Assembly: GCF_025567085.1 (NCBI RefSeq) | Contig: NZ_JAOQJN010000016.1 | Location: forward strand, 1-17,002 | From: Bovifimicola ammoniilytica | GTDB taxonomy: Bacteria; Bacillota; Clostridia; Lachnospirales; Lachnospiraceae | Reading direction: 5' to 3' | Length of the DNA: 17,002 nucleotides | Shown here: positions 13,373-17,002 of the stretch, piece after piece | Position numbering within the stretch: the first letter of the stretch is position 1 | Layout of the letters: each line of letters opens with the position of its first letter | Program-made: the position numbers and the translations under genes | The notes under the pieces: generated by a model | Told to the model about the DNA's origin: nothing | Databases searched by the model: none | The model's input: only the letters and a program-made list of their open reading frames with translations

Positions 13373-16300
13373 TTATTTATTCTTTTCAGTCTTTTTTTCG
13401 GTAATTTTAGTTGAATTCTTGTTTGATTTTCTAATTATCATAAGAATAATTAATACGATAATTGCAACTACAGCACAGCTTATTCCTATAACAAGTGGTT
13501 TATTGTTAATAAATCTAATCCATAAATTGGTTGTTATATAGAAGCCCTTTATCTCTGTCTCGCTTTCATTACCTGATTTATCAATGCACTTAATTATTAA
13601 ATTCTGAGATTTATTTGATGATGGGATTGTTATCTTTAAGGTTCCATCTTCTGACATATTTTTCTTTATGTCATCTCCCTCCAATTTCATAATCTCTTTA
13701 CCATTTAATAACACAATTACTGACTCTGCCTCGATATTATCCGTAACCTTGAATCTGATGTCTTTACTATCTGCAACATACACATTTCCTTTTTTTAATT
13801 CAAAAATTGTGCATACCGGTGGTTCATTATCTATAACAAATGAAAACTTTTCAGAAATAGCATCATTTTCAACAGAATCTTTTGAAGCAATTGTTACATG
13901 ATAAATACCATTTTCCTCAAAATTATCTTTACTTATTATATATCTGTATTTACACCATGTGTCTATTCCTTCTACTTTTTCTATAGTATAATCTTTACCT
14001 TCTACTAAATCCCATGTGGTATTTCCTCTATATACTGTTATCTTAATGGTATCTGCTGAAAGTTCATTTACATTTATTTCATTAAATATAATATCTTGTG
14101 GATTAATTAAATATTTATCCTTTATATTTAATGTTTCTTCATCATCTATATAATATGTTGGACCATTTCTGTTAATTGAAAATAATACATTATTTTCTGT
14201 GACTCTACCTGCTTTATCAGATGCCTTACATACTAATCTGTAGATACCATCTGATTCAAGATTTGCTACACTAAGCCTTCTTCCATTTTCTATATTCTGA
14301 TAATCAATACGAACATTTGCTTTCTCTTCATTATTGCTTATTAAGTTTGTAGTACTTCCGTCTTTATTTAGTAAATCCAAGGATATACTTAGACTTTCAA
14401 AATATGTATCAGCCGAAGAAATATTAAAACCAACTACATTGTCTCTGTAAGCTCTTTCGTTATCCACTCCTGATATAATAACCTCAGGTGCTTTTTTATC
14501 TATATAGAACGCAGTATTATATGCATTTTCAATTGTATTACCTGCCATATCAGTATAATTTGCCATAATACTATATAATGCCTCTTCATCTAATGCAATA
14601 GATGCTGTATGTGTATCACCATTATTTATCCAGTTTATATTCTGCTGTACTGCTGCATTATTTCTATTAATCAGCAATTCAAAACGTGATGCATCAAAAT
14701 TATGTTCAATAATTGTAAATGTTGCAACTCTCTGATCAAGATAATAATTTCCATTTACTGCTGAATTATTATTAAACTGAACTGATAATGCTGGTCTTGT
14801 TTTATCAATTGTAAACTCTGTTGGCTCTACTGTTCCTGATACAAAATTAATATTTGCAATATTATCAGCATTATCCTGATATCGCATAGCAAATGTATAA
14901 TCACCATCATTTACATACGAGAGGCTTGCTGTATATGTTGTATTATCTCCATTTCCTGTTCCATTTGCCACACTCCAGTCACTTATAATCGGCACTATAC
15001 CATCAGTATTTTTAATATCAATAACAACATTCTTAGGATTAAAATTTCTTTCTTTAATAGAAATTATTGCTTTTCTATCCGATTTAAACATCTTTCCATT
15101 AGTAGCATCTGGTATATTATTATCATACGAAATGCTAATTTCGGGTGCTGTCTTATCTATGCTGAAAGTATCTGTTGCATATGAAATATTACCTGCTCTA
15201 TCTTCTACCCTTATATTAACCGTTATTCTGTTGTCATTATTTCTTACTGCAATAGCTTTAGAAATTGCTGTAATAAGGTTCTTATCAGTAGAAATTACAT
15301 TATAATTATCACCATTTATTTTTCCTGAATTATCAATATCAATTCTTCCTGAATAATTGTTTTCTTCACCATTAGCTGATGTGACTTCCCATTCAATACT
15401 TCTGATACCCGATGTTACATCTTTAATATTAAATACAACAGGAATATCTTTATTATAAAGGTCTAGTCCTGAATTATCCTTATATGCTGTCTTAGGTCTG
15501 TTTATGGTAATTATATCTTTATCATTTCTGTTATCATCTATTACAATAGCATCTGGTTTTACATAGCTGCTTGCTTTTGTCAAATCACCATTACCTACAT
15601 TATCAACAGCTGCAACATAAATCTGTCCCCTAAATGCTTCTGGTATCTGAATGGTTATTTCATTATTTGTTGGTGTAACAATTATTTTGTTCTTTATTGC
15701 ATCTGAAACTTTTTCTCCATTTTTACATAAGAAATATCCAACTTTACTTATTCCTGAAGATGTACCGTCATCGGCTAATGTAACTGTTACTTTTGTAGTA
15801 TGCTTAAAATAGTATCCATACTTATCATCTGTAACTGGTAATGAATTTCCTTCAATATATTTGTCAGATTTCATAGTGAATTTTGTAGCCTTTGGTGTAT
15901 TAGAATCATAATATACCGTATATGTTTCCTGCTTATGATTGCCGGCATTATCACTCATTTCTATTACTATGGTATACTTTCCATCTTTAGCTGCTATAGG
16001 GCTTAATTCAAATGTACCATCAATATCATTTACAACACCTTTAGCAAAATTAAGGTTACCATTCTGTTTTGGAGTAACTTTCTCTTGTTTATCTTCATAC
16101 TTTACATATATTTCGTATGATGCAATTCCTGATATTTCATCTTTAATCGCATAATTATATGTTACTTTACCTTTTATCCATTTTTGCTTAGTGTTCATAT
16201 CAATATATTCATCACTAATATTTTTAGGTGACAATTTAGTAACTTCCGGTGCTGTTTTTTCTATTAACAGACCATTTTCTGATAACAGTATATATCCGCT

Positions 16301-17002
16301 ATCATTTCCTACGTTATCATATACTTTTGCATAGAAATATTTATATTCTTTATTAGTATCAGCTATTTCAAATGTAACTTTTCCGTCTGATAACTTTACA
16401 TCATTATCATTTATCTTACAAATATCTGAAATTTCGGTTTCAGAATCATCTAATATTTCCTTAACCGCGTATACCTCTACATTTCTAATTCCTGATGATG
16501 GTATAATGTCATTCACACTGAATTCAACCTTTACTGTACCCTTTGCAAACATTTTTCCATCAACTATTTTTACATTTTTAAATTCAGGCTTATTTTCTTC
16601 TGTTATTATAACTTCAGGATTATCTAAATCTGCATTTACTACATATGTATATGCCTTATCTTCATTAGAATTTCCTGCATTATCAATAGTTTCAATTATT
16701 ATTGTATATTCGCCTGATTTATCCGGAACCAATTCAAATGTACCACTAACATTTTCTACTACACTGTTAACAAAATCAAGGTTACCATTCTGCGTTGGAA
16801 TAATTTCTTTTTTAACTTCTTCTTTACCATTTTTATACTGTACATATATTTTATATGAGGATATACCTGCTTCAGTATCTTCAATTGAATAATTATATGT
16901 TACTTTACCTTTTATCCATTTTTGCTTAGTGTTCATATCAATATATTCATCACTAACATTTTCAGGCGATAATTCTTTAACTTCCGGTGCTGTTTTTTCT
17001 AT
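13373..17002 (-). CDS. Giant Ig-like-repeat surface protein, C-terminal part (starts outside the window)
   Basis: Frame open from 17002 to a stop at 13373: 1209 residues. The first ATG in the window (16936) is internal, as coding sequence IEKTAPEVKELSPEN precedes it. The first two modules (borders at 17002 and 16264, 738 bp apart) resemble those encoded at 1-2462. Further on come several Ig-like domains of another type, with SIDKTAPEISISYDNN or TIDKTRPALSVQFNNN openings, RxAxITIxExNFxP cores and YxDxAGN ends. About ten domains end in D/AGN-like motifs. Near the C-terminus a transmembrane helix (PLVIGISCAVVAIIVLIILM) and a Lys-rich tail anchor it in the membrane; no LPxTG sorting motif is seen. 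It is surface-exposed by inference. It could be the C-terminal part of the same protein that begins at 2462 (if circular) or of a paralogue. Confidence 0.85.
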   Translation of the reverse strand: MEKTAPEVKELSPENVSDEYIDMNTKQKWIKGKVTYNYSIEDTEAGISSYKIYVQYKNGKEEVKKEIIPTQNGNLDFVNSVVENVSGTFELVPDKSGEYTIIIETIDNAGNSNEDKAYTYVVNADLDNPEVIITEENKPEFKNVKIVDGKMFAKGTVKVEFSVNDIIPSSGIRNVEVYAVKEILDDSETEISDICKINDNDVKLSDGKVTFEIADTNKEYKYFYAKVYDNVGNDSGYILLSENGLLIEKTAPEVTKLSPKNISDEYIDMNTKQKWIKGKVTYNYAIKDEISGIASYEIYVKYEDKQEKVTPKQNGNLNFAKGVVNDIDGTFELSPIAAKDGKYTIVIEMSDNAGNHKQETYTVYYDSNTPKATKFTMKSDKYIEGNSLPVTDDKYGYYFKHTTKVTVTLADDGTSSGISKVGYFLCKNGEKVSDAIKNKIIVTPTNNEITIQIPEAFRGQIYVAAVDNVGNGDLTKASSYVKPDAIVIDDNRNDKDIITINRPKTAYKDNSGLDLYNKDIPVVFNIKDVTSGIRSIEWEVTSANGEENNYSGRIDIDNSGKINGDNYNVISTDKNLITAISKAIAVRNNDNRITVNIRVEDRAGNISYATDTFSIDKTAPEISISYDNNIPDATNGKMFKSDRKAIISIKERNFNPKNVVIDIKNTDGIVPIISDWSVANGTGNGDNTTYTASLSYVNDGDYTFAMRYQDNADNIANINFVSGTVEPTEFTIDKTRPALSVQFNNNSAVNGNYYLDQRVATFTIIEHNFDASRFELLINRNNAAVQQNINWINNGDTHTASIALDEEALYSIMANYTDMAGNTIENAYNTAFYIDKKAPEVIISGVDNERAYRDNVVGFNISSADTYFESLSISLDLLNKDGSTTNLISNNEEKANVRIDYQNIENGRRLSVANLESDGIYRLVCKASDKAGRVTENNVLFSINRNGPTYYIDDEETLNIKDKYLINPQDIIFNEINVNELSADTIKITVYRGNTTWDLVEGKDYTIEKVEGIDTWCKYRYIISKDNFEENGIYHVTIASKDSVENDAISEKFSFVIDNEPPVCTIFELKKGNVYVADSKDIRFKVTDNIEAESVIVLLNGKEIMKLEGDDIKKNMSEDGTLKITIPSSNKSQNLIIKCIDKSGNESETEIKGFYITTNLWIRFINNKPLVIGISCAVVAIIVLIILMIIRKSNKNSTKITEKKTEKNK
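16179..16264 (-). repeat. Diverged third copy of the 86-bp terminal repeat
   Basis: In-frame module border encoding IEKTAPEVTKLSPKN and following residues; differs from the 86-bp repeat at only a few bases. A 68-bp stretch (16151-16218) is identical to 16889-16956, exactly 738 bp (246 codons) away. This shows recent duplication or gene conversion between neighbouring modules. Confidence 0.85.
16917..17002 (-). repeat. Terminal direct repeat, right copy (identical to 1-86)
   Basis: All 86 bases equal bases 1-86, and both copies end exactly at the window ends. Both are in the same reading frame of giant-protein modules (IEKTAPEVKELSPEN to MNTKQK). Confidence 0.97.

Noticed and set aside
13373..16936. 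Treating the ATG at 16936 as the true start of the giant gene
   Set aside because: The frame stays open to 17002 with module sequence before it, there is no ribosome binding site, and the equivalent Met occurs inside other modules.
1..17002. A self-replicating small plasmid or phage of about 16.9 kb
   Set aside because: The ends overlap, but there is no replication initiator, partition, mobilisation, integrase or phage structural gene, and the gene content looks chromosomal. Kept as an open alternative within the end-repeat finding, not as a call.

Overview
The window is AT-rich. All convincing genes lie on the minus strand, with strong AGGAGG-type ribosome binding sites, TTGACA/TAATAT promoter boxes, Lys/Asn/Ile-rich proteins and a standard genetic code. 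This suggests a low-GC Firmicute. The combination of a Ser/Thr kinase, a PP2C phosphatase and an FHA protein with TadE, prepilin-peptidase and WG-repeat genes is most like gut Lachnospiraceae (inference; no database search was possible).

Layout in the direction of transcription (right to left): (1) 17002-13373, the C-terminal 1209 residues of a very large Ig-like-repeat surface protein with a C-terminal membrane anchor; (2) 13372-13000, an intergenic region with an intrinsic terminator and, directly after it, a consensus promoter; (3) 12999-2501, nine closely spaced genes: lipoprotein, TadE-like prepilin-like protein, short prepilin peptidase, WG-repeat membrane protein, FHA protein, PP2C phosphatase, membrane Ser/Thr kinase, small membrane protein with ETT motifs, zinc-ribbon membrane protein; (4) 2462-1, the N-terminal 820 residues (signal peptide, SGN-rich linker, Ig-like modules) of a giant surface protein of the same family, starting 38 bp after gene 3's last member and therefore probably in the same operon.

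How the genes may work together: kinase and phosphatase form a reversible Thr/Ser phosphorylation pair, and the FHA protein is the natural phosphothreonine reader. Short ETT(V/L)L motifs, resembling the ETT phospho-site of mycobacterial GarA, occur twice in the FHA protein and three times in the small membrane protein, which gives a plausible wiring. TadE and the prepilin peptidase link the cluster to a Tad/Flp-type pilus or secretion machine, but its ATPase and platform genes are not in the window. The giant Ig-like protein would be the exposed surface component.

Two structural oddities stand out. First, bases 1-86 are identical to 16917-17002, exactly at both window ends, so the sequence closes into a 16,916-bp circle in which the two giant-protein pieces join in frame into one 2001-residue protein. 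No replication or mobilisation gene is present, so this may be an assembly closure across repeated modules in two flanking paralogues rather than a plasmid. Second, two copies of a hairpin-rich intergenic element (6023-6158 and about 10737-10833) sit between gene pairs. Each is flanked by direct repeats that include the Shine-Dalgarno region of the downstream gene.
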